Positions 16,490 to 24,398 of a DNA stretch of 64,000 nt are shown one piece after another. The position numbers were made by a program, and so were the translations under genes. The stretch comes from an uncultured Persicobacter sp. (GTDB lineage Bacteria > Bacteroidota > Bacteroidia > Cytophagales > Cyclobacteriaceae), in NCBI GenBank assembly GCA_947498325.1, contig CANMKE010000012.1, positions 1 to 64,000 on the forward strand. Direction: 5' to 3'. Each line of letters starts with the position of its first letter. Positions within the stretch are counted from its first letter, which is position 1. Below the pieces are notes generated by a model, which saw only the letters and a list, made by a program, of their open reading frames with translations, was not told where the DNA came from and did not search any database.

Positions 16490-17560
16490 TTATTTTAAAT
16501 TTTCTACAATCAGTTTTCCTTCCATGGTCACAAAATAACGCTTCGTTCGTGCTGCGTTGGAAGCACCTACCGACAACACCGGACCGTCATAAAACTGGAC
16601 GCCCACTGCTTTTTCCGGTGCCCCTTCCTCAACCTGCAAATTCGCCAACTCGGTATAATGCCCGTGTTGCGCTTTGTATTTGCGTTGTTCATCAATGAGG
16701 GTAAATAAATATTGCTGAAGAGCATAATCCGGATCAGCGATAAAATCTTCTTTCCCATCACCTGCCTTCAGGTCCGAAAACTGCAAATACCCCCAGCGAT
16801 TAGGCCGGTGCATATCAATTTTCCCCGTAGGTACCCAAACCCAGTTGTACTCCGGCAAAGGCTTTCCGTCGTCCCCTTTTACTTTCACATGTTGCCCATT
16901 TTCCTTTTGCAACTCATACTGCACGCGCGAAAAGTTCAGGCGCCACTGTTCTCCGGATTTTGGTTTTGACCGACGGGCAGATAATTCATTCAGGCTACTC
17001 CAGGGCATGGCAATTTCAATTCCCCAGCCTCGGTCTTTATCCGACGGATCATTCAGGGTACCATCCAGATGCACGGCCGTTTTCATCCCCTTAATATCCC
17101 AGTCAAATACGGGCTTCCCTCCAAAGCGATAAGGCTGTGTCAGCAGTAAATCCCATTCGGTTCCGAGCGCATTGATTTCAAACTCATAGTAATGCTGTCC
17201 GTCATTATTTGGGTCGATAAACACTTCAAAATCATTGTCGAGATAAATGATGGACTCCCTTTCTGTGAGCGTCGCCCAGAGATCAGGCTCCTCAAGATAA
17301 GTGTAGAAGTACAGGTACTCATCATCCCAAAGCATTTTCACTTTGGTTTCAAACTTCGGCAAAGGCCGTGAATCCCCCTCAATATCCCGAAAGGAATTGG
17401 TCCATGGAACCTTATTCCAAACCGCCTCATCGGCTTTTCCATCAATATTTATAGGCTGATCTGTGCGGTAGCAAACATACCCTTCGGCACGGCCCTGCGC
17501 ATAGGCCGACCCACCAATCAGGAAAGCCAGAAATACAATCCAACAACAGTTATTCATCAT
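16490..17560 (-). CDS. Secreted CBM9-like carbohydrate-binding protein
   Basis: A 356-residue exported protein. I start at MMNNCCWIVF (17560), which gives a clean signal peptide ending GSAYAQ; the frame is open to 17608. The core has family-9 carbohydrate-binding features: INIDGKADEAVWNKVPWT, DDEYLYFYTYLEEPDLWAT, DNDFEVFIDPNNDGQHYYEF and the NWVWVPTG region. The C-terminal about 80 residues form an extra small domain. It is first in an operon with the GHL10 hydrolase and so probably helps bind the same glycan. Confidence 0.85.
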   Translation of the reverse strand: MMNNCCWIVFLAFLIGGSAYAQGRAEGYVCYRTDQPINIDGKADEAVWNKVPWTNSFRDIEGDSRPLPKFETKVKMLWDDEYLYFYTYLEEPDLWATLTERESIIYLDNDFEVFIDPNNDGQHYYEFEINALGTEWDLLLTQPYRFGGKPVFDWDIKGMKTAVHLDGTLNDPSDKDRGWGIEIAMPWSSLNELSARRSKPKSGEQWRLNFSRVQYELQKENGQHVKVKGDDGKPLPEYNWVWVPTGKIDMHRPNRWGYLQFSDLKAGDGKEDFIADPDYALQQYLFTLIDEQRKYKAQHGHYTELANLQVEEGAPEKAVGVQFYDGPVLSVGASNAARTKRYFVTMEGKLIVENLK

Positions 17561-17718
17561 CAAAAAATTTCTTTTCAAAGGCTTCAATTTATCCTCCTTC
17601 CCATACATTGGGGTTACACGGTGGGGTAAAGATCCCTTTCAGCACGACTAAAATACACATTTTATATCATGGCACTTTAGTTGCTCTGATTTTATATGCA
17701 AATCACGCTTTACCTTTT

Positions 17719-17727
17719 TACCTTTGC
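17719..17727 (+). promoter_or_regulatory. -7 element next to the radical SAM start codon
   Basis: TACCTTTGC ends three bases before the ATG at 17731. The transcript would begin at or very near the A of the start codon, which implies a leaderless mRNA. No good -33 TTTG is present. Confidence 0.55.
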
Positions 17728-17730
17728 GCA

Positions 17731-18696
17731 ATGATTACAGAAGAACAAAAAGCCCCAATATTTTGGAACACCAACCGACGGTATAATGCTTATTCGGATC
17801 ACCTGAAGCAAACTTTCGGAGGACGAGTACAAAAAGTATCGATCAACGCAGACTTTACCTGCCCGAATCGTGATGGATCCCTCGGCAGGGGGGGCTGTAC
17901 ATTTTGTAATAATGAAAGCTTTACGCCAAGTTACGTTAAGCAGCACCCTTCCATAACTGACCAACTGAATGAGGGACTGAAATTCCTTAAACAACGCTAT
18001 AAGCGCACCGCGCACTTTGTCGGCTATTTCCAGTCGTACACCAATACCTATGGAAGTTTGGAGGCCATCAAAAAAGTATATGATGAAGCACTTTCGCATC
18101 CTGATATTGACGGCCTGGTGATTGGCACCCGCCCTGATTGCATTACCAATGAGCAACTTGACTACCTGCAGGAGCTTGCAAAGGAATACATTATCGTCCT
18201 GGAGTTTGGCATAGAGTCCTGCTACAACGACACCCTCGAGAGCGTAAACCGCGGCCATACTTTTGAAGATGCTGTGGATGCTATCCAAAGAGCTGTTGGG
18301 CGAGGTTTTCATGTGGGGGGGCACTTAATGTTTGGCTTTCCAAACGACAGCCGCGAAAGGATGCTGGAACAGGTAACACTGATCAATGAACTTCCGATGG
18401 ATTCCATTAAATTTCATCAGCTTCAAATTGTTAAAGGAACCGTGATGGCCAAACAATACAAGGACTATCCGGAGCAATTCGACTTTTTTGGGGTGGAGGA
18501 TTATATTGATTTTGTGATCAACTTTGTAGAGCGAATGCGCCCAGACTTGCAGATACAGCGATTCACCAGTGAGGCTCCGCCAAGCATTAAGATCGCGCCG
18601 CACTGGGGCATGATGCGCGGCTTCAGCTTGCTCGAACAAATAGAGAAGCGAATGAAAGAGAGAGATACCTGGCAAGGGAAATACTACTCGAAATAA
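17731..18696 (+). CDS. YhcC/TIGR01212 family radical SAM protein
   Basis: A 321-residue radical SAM enzyme. The cluster cysteines are Cys44, Cys56 and Cys59, spaced as CX11CX2C in FTCPNRDGSLGRGGCTFCNN, as in the YhcC family. Further landmarks are VGYFQSYTNTY, GTRPDC, and the LEFGIES strand. The C-terminus carries the APPSIKIAPHWG segment typical of the family. I start at 17731 because family members begin close to this point and a promoter lies just before it; the upstream frame is open but implausible. The exact reaction is unsettled. A terminator follows. Confidence 0.9.
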   Translation: MITEEQKAPIFWNTNRRYNAYSDHLKQTFGGRVQKVSINADFTCPNRDGSLGRGGCTFCNNESFTPSYVKQHPSITDQLNEGLKFLKQRYKRTAHFVGYFQSYTNTYGSLEAIKKVYDEALSHPDIDGLVIGTRPDCITNEQLDYLQELAKEYIIVLEFGIESCYNDTLESVNRGHTFEDAVDAIQRAVGRGFHVGGHLMFGFPNDSRERMLEQVTLINELPMDSIKFHQLQIVKGTVMAKQYKDYPEQFDFFGVEDYIDFVINFVERMRPDLQIQRFTSEAPPSIKIAPHWGMMRGFSLLEQIEKRMKERDTWQGKYYSK

Positions 18697-18701
18697 CTTA
18701 C

Positions 18702-18729
18702 AACACCTCAGCGATGGGGTGTTTTTTTT
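18702..18729 (+). terminator. Terminator after the radical SAM gene
   Basis: AACACCTC (18702-18709) and GGGGTGTT (18716-18723) pair with one wobble, followed by a run of T. Confidence 0.85.
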
Positions 18730-18996
18730 GTGCCCCATTTTTTGGCTCAATTTGGTCGAATTTGGCCCATGTTTCTTATAGCAGATCGGGAATAACAAAT
18801 TAAACTGCGACAGATAGGGAACTAAAATAAGCGAGAATCAGCCATTATGGCGCTTAATTTTTCAAAAAACATAAGTTACAGACATTATGTCAGTTTAAAT
18901 GACTTAAAGTTTGTCTATTTGACTTAAAAATTGGATTGGTACAGGAGTTGATCAGGATGAATTGTATTTGATAATAAAACCTAAACAACAAAAGAT
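18730..18996. promoter_or_regulatory. Hsp20 upstream region with small repeats
   Basis: AT-rich. It holds a perfect palindrome GACATTATGTC (18881-18891) and two copies of TGACTTAAA (18900-18908 and 18920-18928), exactly 20 bases apart. Their placement before a heat-shock gene suggests operator or activator sites, but I recognise no known factor. A degenerate -7 lies near 18965. Confidence 0.35.
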
Positions 18997-19485
18997 ATGA
19001 TGACGATTAGCAACCCAAGAACAATGGTTCAAAATGCCAATGAATTATTTAAAGTTTTGGACCGCAATTTCGGATCACCACTTGGCGCTGACCAAGTACA
19101 ATATCAAGTGCCTGTGAATGTTTTTGAAACGCCAAACGGCTTCAGAATTGAGCTGATTACTGCGGGCTATCGAAAAGAAGACTTGAACCTGAGTGTAAAA
19201 AACAATTTACTGACAGTATCGGCAAGCCTTCAGCAAGTAGAAAAAGCCACAGAAAATAAAGCGGAAGAAGCCGCCGAGACTGATAAAGCAACGGAAGCGG
19301 CACCAAAAAATGAAGATAAAGTGATTCGCCGAGAATTTCACCTTAATGGTTTTGAGCGTTCTTTTAAAATCCCTAAAACCATTGATCTTGAAAGCATTAC
19401 CGCCACTTTCAATAATGGCATTCTAACCTTAGAGATGACCAAAATTGAAGAAGTGGATTTGGTGAAAAGAATTGAAATTCAGTAA
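18997..19485 (+). CDS. Small heat-shock protein Hsp20 (alpha-crystallin family)
   Basis: ATP-independent chaperone that holds unfolding proteins. The alpha-crystallin domain starts near residue 40 (VPVNVFETPNGFRIEL) and includes FRIELITAGYRKEDLNLSVK, FERSFKIPKTIDLESITATF and the closing NGILTLEM, followed by a C-terminal extension with IEI in place of the usual IXI anchor. An insertion of about 25 Glu/Ala/Lys residues (about 86-112) lengthens the loop before RREFHL. It is monocistronic, with a strong bidirectional terminator downstream. Confidence 0.93.
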   Translation: MMTISNPRTMVQNANELFKVLDRNFGSPLGADQVQYQVPVNVFETPNGFRIELITAGYRKEDLNLSVKNNLLTVSASLQQVEKATENKAEEAAETDKATEAAPKNEDKVIRREFHLNGFERSFKIPKTIDLESITATFNNGILTLEMTKIEEVDLVKRIEIQ

Positions 19486-19523
19486 TCTATTAGCGTGTGT
19501 ACGCGCCAATAAATAGCCCTAAA

Positions 19524-19563
19524 AACAAAAAACTCCCTGATTGATCTCAGGGAGTTTTTTTTT
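19524..19563. terminator. Bidirectional terminator between hsp20 and the Ig-repeat gene
   Basis: ACTCCCTGA (19532-19540) and TCAGGGAGT (19547-19555) form a 9-bp stem flanked by A-rich and T-rich tracts. It serves both convergent genes. Confidence 0.9.
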
Positions 19564-19565
19564 GT

Positions 19566-22500
19566 TTAGTTGAAACTGCGTTTCAATAATATTTTTGAGG
19601 TCATCAGCTTGGACTCATTGCCTGCCTCATCTCTAAATTTGATGTACAATACTTTTTCGCCGTCGCCTCCCGGAAGCTCAATCTTCTTCTCTTCGCGGTA
19701 CGGTTCCCATTTTCCTTTTGAGAAAGAGGGCGAATAATCGATCATCATCTGACGGGCTTTATTCGCCTGAATTTTTAGCACCACCGACTTCTTGCTGTCA
19801 TTGGTATATTTAGCACCATTATTTATGACAAAGTTCACGCCTTCCGGAGGTGTAACATCGGAATAAATAGATGCCGAGACGATCGCCGACTCATTGCCTG
19901 GCTCATCTTTAAACTTGGCGTAAAGTGTTTTTTCACCATCAGGCCCTTTGAACTGATAGACCATCCGCGAGTTATAAGGCTCCCACTTGGCATTATCAAA
20001 AGATTTATGCTCTGAAACCATCATGTATTTCGCTCCCAATGCTCTCAGCTTAACCTTTACCTTACGCTCAGGATGAGTCGTAAATGTGGAGTCATTATTC
20101 AGCTGCACACGGCATTGAACAGGTGCTTCACGATCCAGAATAATTCGTCCAAAATAAGAAGGTGTTTCCACTTTTGCCTTATTTCTAAATTTGGCAAACA
20201 CGGTTTTCACGCCATCCCCACCATCAAGCTTAATGGTTTTGGTGCTCTGGAAAGGCTCCCATTTGGCATTGGCAAAATGCTCCCAATTTGAGATCATCAT
20301 CTCATCTGCTTCCTTCACATCGAAGTTCAGCTCCACAGCTTTATCTTCCTTATTGGTGTACTTCTGTCCGTTATTAATTTTAAAGCTCGCCACTTCCACC
20401 TGGGTGGTAACCAAACTCACTTTTTTCTGCACAGGCTTACTGATGTTTCCTGCGTAATCTCGGCAGTACACATAAATCTCTTGCTCCCCTTCGGCATCCG
20501 AGAGCGTCCACGAGCTCAACGGCTCGTAATTTTTCCACACCGAACGGTCTTCCAATTCCGACTGTGTCAGTGCCTGACCAGAAATGCATACAAAATTGGC
20601 CCCATCGGCTTTCACCTCAACCGGAATACGACGATCCCGGGCAGTTACATAAAAGACATCATTATTGACCTTTACTTCCTGAATCACGGGCGCCTTGGTG
20701 TCCCGCATAATTCTTGCGTAGACGGGGTCGGTAGTGATTTTTGCTTTGTTACGGAACTTGGCATAAACCATTTTCATCCCCTCGCCTTTAGGAAGCGTGT
20801 AATATACTTCCGATTTGTATGGCTGCCATTTCGCTCCCGCAAAAGTCTCATCGTTGGAGAGCATCATTTCATGGGCGCCTTCCACTTCCAGCGAAACTTT
20901 CACTTTAGGCTCCATGCTATTGTGCCATTTGCTGCCATCATTCAACCTGAAAACAACTTTTGTAGGCTTGGAACGGTCCAAAGTAACAGAACCTACAATC
21001 GTTTCAGAAATATTCCCCGCTTTGTCTCTTAACTGAAGATAAACATTCTTCAGACCATCATCACCTGCCAAAATCCATGGACGAACCTCTTCAAGAACTG
21101 GGCGCCACGGTGAACGGGTAAAATCATTAATATTGCTGATACGCATGGCCTGTGCATCAGCGCCCGCGGTAATATTCAAAGCAGTTACTTTATCTTTTGC
21201 CGTTACGAAGGGCTCCCCACCATTCACCACCAAACTACCTTCAGGAGGCGTTTGATCTAAAATTACTTTTGTGGAAATCGGCTCGGAAACATTCCCTACC
21301 TCATCTTTGAATCGGGCGAACACGGTTTTTGGGCCGTCCTCGGCAGAAAGCGTCAGTAGAGTGCGGGTTTCATAAGGCAACCATTCTGCACTATTATTGA
21401 AAGAAGGTGACTCGCTGACCTGCATGAATTTGGCATCGATGGCCTTCATGTGTACAGAAACTTCGCGTTTGGCGATATATTCCTCGCCTTTTTGCACCTG
21501 AATTCTCAGCCCCTTAGGGTAAGTTCGTTTCAGGAATATTTTCGTTTGATAAACATCGGAAACATTGCCCAGAAGATCTGTAAGGCGCACATAAACCGTT
21601 TTCACGCCATCTTCACTGGCTTCAAGTTCCCAAGGAATTTTAGCCTGATAAGGGAAAGTATTTGATACCGCAAACATGGCATCATTACTAATCTCAAGAT
21701 GTTTAACATTGGATGGTTCCTTAACAACAATCCCGAGGTCCACCTGCCCTTTAGGGCTTGAGGCATATCGTTCACCGCCATTAATTTTAAAGGTAACCAC
21801 TTCAGGCCCTTTGCGGTCAAGTTTGATTTCAGCGACCACAGGTGAGGTCGTTCTGTTTTTGGCCTTATCCATAAAGAATACGGCTATTTTTTTCAGGCCA
21901 TCTTCTCCTTTAAGCTTCCAGTCCAGTTCCATATAGCCACTCGACGATGGCTTGAACTTCAACACCTCTGCCACTTCATGATCCACCAACCTGATCATGT
22001 CCAAATCCATGGCTTTGATTTTCAGGCGCACCTCTTGATCATTGGTCACTTCCTGCCCATCATTGATAATGAGCTCACCACCAGTTGGTGCCTGACGATC
22101 CAATTGAATAGACGCCTTCAATAATTCTGAGCGGTTACCCGCACGGTCTTCAAGTATTGCATACACCGACTTGATGCCGTCACTATTGGCATCAAGATTC
22201 CACCGCATCACTTTTTCCATAGCCATCGGTTTCACCGATAATGGATTATCATGATTTGACAGATAAATGCGGGAAGCTTCAGAACTTTCAAGTTGCAGGA
22301 TTACCCGCCCCTGATGATCGTTGGTGTACTCATTGCCATCATTGATTTTTAACGATCCCACCGGAGATTGTCGGTCAATAACTACGGTGGCATAATCAGA
22401 AGGAGATACATTTCCTGCTTTATCCTTGAATCGAAGATGAATTTTCTTCAGGCCATCCCCACCGGTTACCTGATAGCTAATTCCATCCATTTTAAAGGGA

Positions 22501-22739
22501 TGCCATTTGGCTTTGGCAAAACTTGGATCTTCAGAAAGCTGCATCTGATCAATAAACCCTTTGGTAGAAGGCTTCACCAATTCAAAACTGACTTTTATGA
22601 AAGTAGAATTGGTATATTTCTTACCATCCTCAAGAGTAATACGTGCCACTTTATTGGTCTGGGCATGCACTTCCGTCGTTGCCCATGTAAAAAGCAAACA
22701 GATAAGAAAGGCAGCAAAAAAGCCCTTTGAGTGAATCAT
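19566..22739 (-). CDS. Large secreted protein of 11 Ig-like modules
   Basis: A 1057-residue exported protein. A signal peptide (ICLLFTWATTEVHAQ) is followed by about eleven modules of roughly 95 residues. Each opens with a strand like LKINDGNEYTND, carries a middle motif like MMISNWEHFANAKWEPF, and closes with DGEKTLYAKFKDEPGN. The pattern resembles bacterial Ig-like/FN3-type repeats of surface proteins. No catalytic domain, transmembrane anchor or recognisable type IX C-terminal sorting domain is present; it ends shortly after the eleventh DKAGN-like motif. I start at MIHSKGFF (22739); a methionine at 22763 is an alternative. Likely an extracellular or periplasmic scaffold or adhesin; the ligand is unknown. 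Confidence 0.85.
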   Translation of the reverse strand: MIHSKGFFAAFLICLLFTWATTEVHAQTNKVARITLEDGKKYTNSTFIKVSFELVKPSTKGFIDQMQLSEDPSFAKAKWHPFKMDGISYQVTGGDGLKKIHLRFKDKAGNVSPSDYATVVIDRQSPVGSLKINDGNEYTNDHQGRVILQLESSEASRIYLSNHDNPLSVKPMAMEKVMRWNLDANSDGIKSVYAILEDRAGNRSELLKASIQLDRQAPTGGELIINDGQEVTNDQEVRLKIKAMDLDMIRLVDHEVAEVLKFKPSSSGYMELDWKLKGEDGLKKIAVFFMDKAKNRTTSPVVAEIKLDRKGPEVVTFKINGGERYASSPKGQVDLGIVVKEPSNVKHLEISNDAMFAVSNTFPYQAKIPWELEASEDGVKTVYVRLTDLLGNVSDVYQTKIFLKRTYPKGLRIQVQKGEEYIAKREVSVHMKAIDAKFMQVSESPSFNNSAEWLPYETRTLLTLSAEDGPKTVFARFKDEVGNVSEPISTKVILDQTPPEGSLVVNGGEPFVTAKDKVTALNITAGADAQAMRISNINDFTRSPWRPVLEEVRPWILAGDDGLKNVYLQLRDKAGNISETIVGSVTLDRSKPTKVVFRLNDGSKWHNSMEPKVKVSLEVEGAHEMMLSNDETFAGAKWQPYKSEVYYTLPKGEGMKMVYAKFRNKAKITTDPVYARIMRDTKAPVIQEVKVNNDVFYVTARDRRIPVEVKADGANFVCISGQALTQSELEDRSVWKNYEPLSSWTLSDAEGEQEIYVYCRDYAGNISKPVQKKVSLVTTQVEVASFKINNGQKYTNKEDKAVELNFDVKEADEMMISNWEHFANAKWEPFQSTKTIKLDGGDGVKTVFAKFRNKAKVETPSYFGRIILDREAPVQCRVQLNNDSTFTTHPERKVKVKLRALGAKYMMVSEHKSFDNAKWEPYNSRMVYQFKGPDGEKTLYAKFKDEPGNESAIVSASIYSDVTPPEGVNFVINNGAKYTNDSKKSVVLKIQANKARQMMIDYSPSFSKGKWEPYREEKKIELPGGDGEKVLYIKFRDEAGNESKLMTSKILLKRSFN

Positions 22740-23052
22740 GGTTGGTTGGGTAAAATTTCTCAATAGGTTGAAGCAATGATTAAAAACAGAAATTACAATA
22801 CTTAATTTAATCAGATTTCTATAAAGTAGAAAAAGGCAATTGTTTCTATTTTGACTACTTTAACACAGAAATAATGGTAAAAATAATCATCTATGAGAAA
22901 CAAACTAAATTATATTAGCTCAATTTCATTAAAATAGCGATTCTTCTGTGTTCCATGCCTCCTGAGAAAAAATATGCTTGAAAATATTGAAGTAATAATT
23001 AGGTAGAGATTCCTTAAATTAATTCAAATTTCAACTGATTTTCAAAAATTAT
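22740..23052. other. AT-rich intergenic region
   Basis: This stretch separates the Ig-repeat gene from the rodA terminator. It probably holds the Ig-gene promoter, but I find no exact TAnnTTTG on the minus strand. No gene or repeat is evident. Confidence 0.4.
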
Positions 23053-23098
23053 AAATAAAAACGCCTGCTTTAGTGTACAAATAACATCAAGCAGGCGT
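23053..23098 (-). terminator. Terminator of the mre-mrd-rod operon
   Basis: Minus strand: ACGCCTGCTT and AAGCAGGCGT (plus arms 23061-23070 and 23089-23098) with an 18-base loop, followed by a T-run. It lies just past the rodA stop. Confidence 0.85.
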
Positions 23099-23117
23099 TT
23101 TTTTATTTTCATTCAAG

Positions 23118-24398
23118 CTATCGGGCCATCATTTGCATACGGTGTGCATCCAGCTTGATAAAGATAAATATCAGCATGGTAAATGCCCAGAGGGAGGAGC
23201 CCCCATAACTCACCAGCGGCAGCGGAATCCCAATTACGGGAAACAGGCCGATGGTCATGCCGACATTCACAAACCAGTGAAAAAATATAATCGAGACCAC
23301 ACAATAACCATACACCCGCACGAAGCGGGATTTCTGTCGTTCGGCTAAAAATATCAGCCTAAACATAAACAAGGCAAACAGCAGCACTACCCCTGCCGAA
23401 CCTACCCAGCCATGTTCCTCTCCGATAGTACAGAAGATAAAGTCAGTACTTTGTTCAGGGACAAAATCAAACTTCGTTTGTGTCCCATGTAAAAAACCCT
23501 TGCCCCAAAAACCACCAGAACCAATGGCAATTTTGGCTTGCGTTACATTCCAGCCAACACCGAGCGGATCCCCGTCAGGGTCAATAAATGCCTTCACACG
23601 CCCCTGTTGGTGAGGCTTAAAGATGTTGAACACCACATAATGCACCCCTACCGATACCATACAGAGAAAGCCCAGACTTACCACTACCATGGCTATCCGC
23701 TTTTTGGTTTTCTCGCCAATAGCAATAATGAGTACCGCCACAGCCAGCAAACCCAGGGTTACGGCAACAACGGGATACAGCAAAGAGAGCAAACTCACCG
23801 CCCCAATAACGGTTGGAATCACCAGGACCAGCCCGGTTAGCCCCTCGCGGTAAAAAGCCAGTACCAGAATCAGGAATACCATCGCCGAACCCGCATCTCC
23901 CTGAAGGACAATCAGTGCCATGGGAAGTAAAATCAGCATCGCCGCCCTTACATAAGTCATGAGTTTATCCATCTTCATGGAGGGGGAGGAGAGGAATTTC
24001 GCTACACCAAGGGCCGTGGCAAATTTGGCAAACTCTGCGGGTTGCAACCTGAAAGCACCTATTTCCATCCAAGATTTTGAGCCTGCCACCTCGCGGCCGA
24101 AGATCAAAACGATGACCAAGGTCAGCATGACCACCCCATAAATGACATAGGCGAAAGAATCGAAAAATTTGAAATCAACTGCCAGGATACCCGTTACCAA
24201 TACGATGGTCGTTCCGACCCACAGCAACTGTTTTCCGGAATTCAGTCCCAGGTCAAAAATACTGCGATGAGCTTCCTCGTTATAAACGGCGGCATAGATG
24301 TTCAGCCAGCCGACAAATACCAGCATGAAAAACAACAATACTGCAAGCCAGTCCAAGTTCCCCAGAAACCTGCCTTTTCTTTGAATCTGATCTTCCAT
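23118..24398 (-). CDS. rodA: Rod-shape peptidoglycan polymerase RodA
   Basis: SEDS-family glycosyltransferase that polymerises lipid II during side-wall elongation, paired with PBP2. The 426-residue product has about ten membrane segments. The conserved periplasmic regions are visible: GSKSWMEIGAFRLQPAEFAK, the FIDPDGDPLGVGWN loop, QAKIAIGSGGFWGKG, and FVPEQSTDFIF. The C-terminal IPLPLVSYGGSS motif is diagnostic. I start at MEDQIQRKGRF (24398). Its ATG overlaps the mrdA stop by one base in TAATG, implying translational coupling. An upstream frame extension exists but lies inside mrdA. Confidence 0.96.
   Translation of the reverse strand: MEDQIQRKGRFLGNLDWLAVLLFFMLVFVGWLNIYAAVYNEEAHRSIFDLGLNSGKQLLWVGTTIVLVTGILAVDFKFFDSFAYVIYGVVMLTLVIVLIFGREVAGSKSWMEIGAFRLQPAEFAKFATALGVAKFLSSPSMKMDKLMTYVRAAMLILLPMALIVLQGDAGSAMVFLILVLAFYREGLTGLVLVIPTVIGAVSLLSLLYPVVAVTLGLLAVAVLIIAIGEKTKKRIAMVVVSLGFLCMVSVGVHYVVFNIFKPHQQGRVKAFIDPDGDPLGVGWNVTQAKIAIGSGGFWGKGFLHGTQTKFDFVPEQSTDFIFCTIGEEHGWVGSAGVVLLFALFMFRLIFLAERQKSRFVRVYGYCVVSIIFFHWFVNVGMTIGLFPVIGIPLPLVSYGGSSLWAFTMLIFIFIKLDAHRMQMMAR

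Noticed and set aside
19566-22739. Many open frames of 60-180 codons antisense to the Ig-repeat gene
   Set aside because: They reflect the repetitive composition of the real gene, with no signal, motif or start context.
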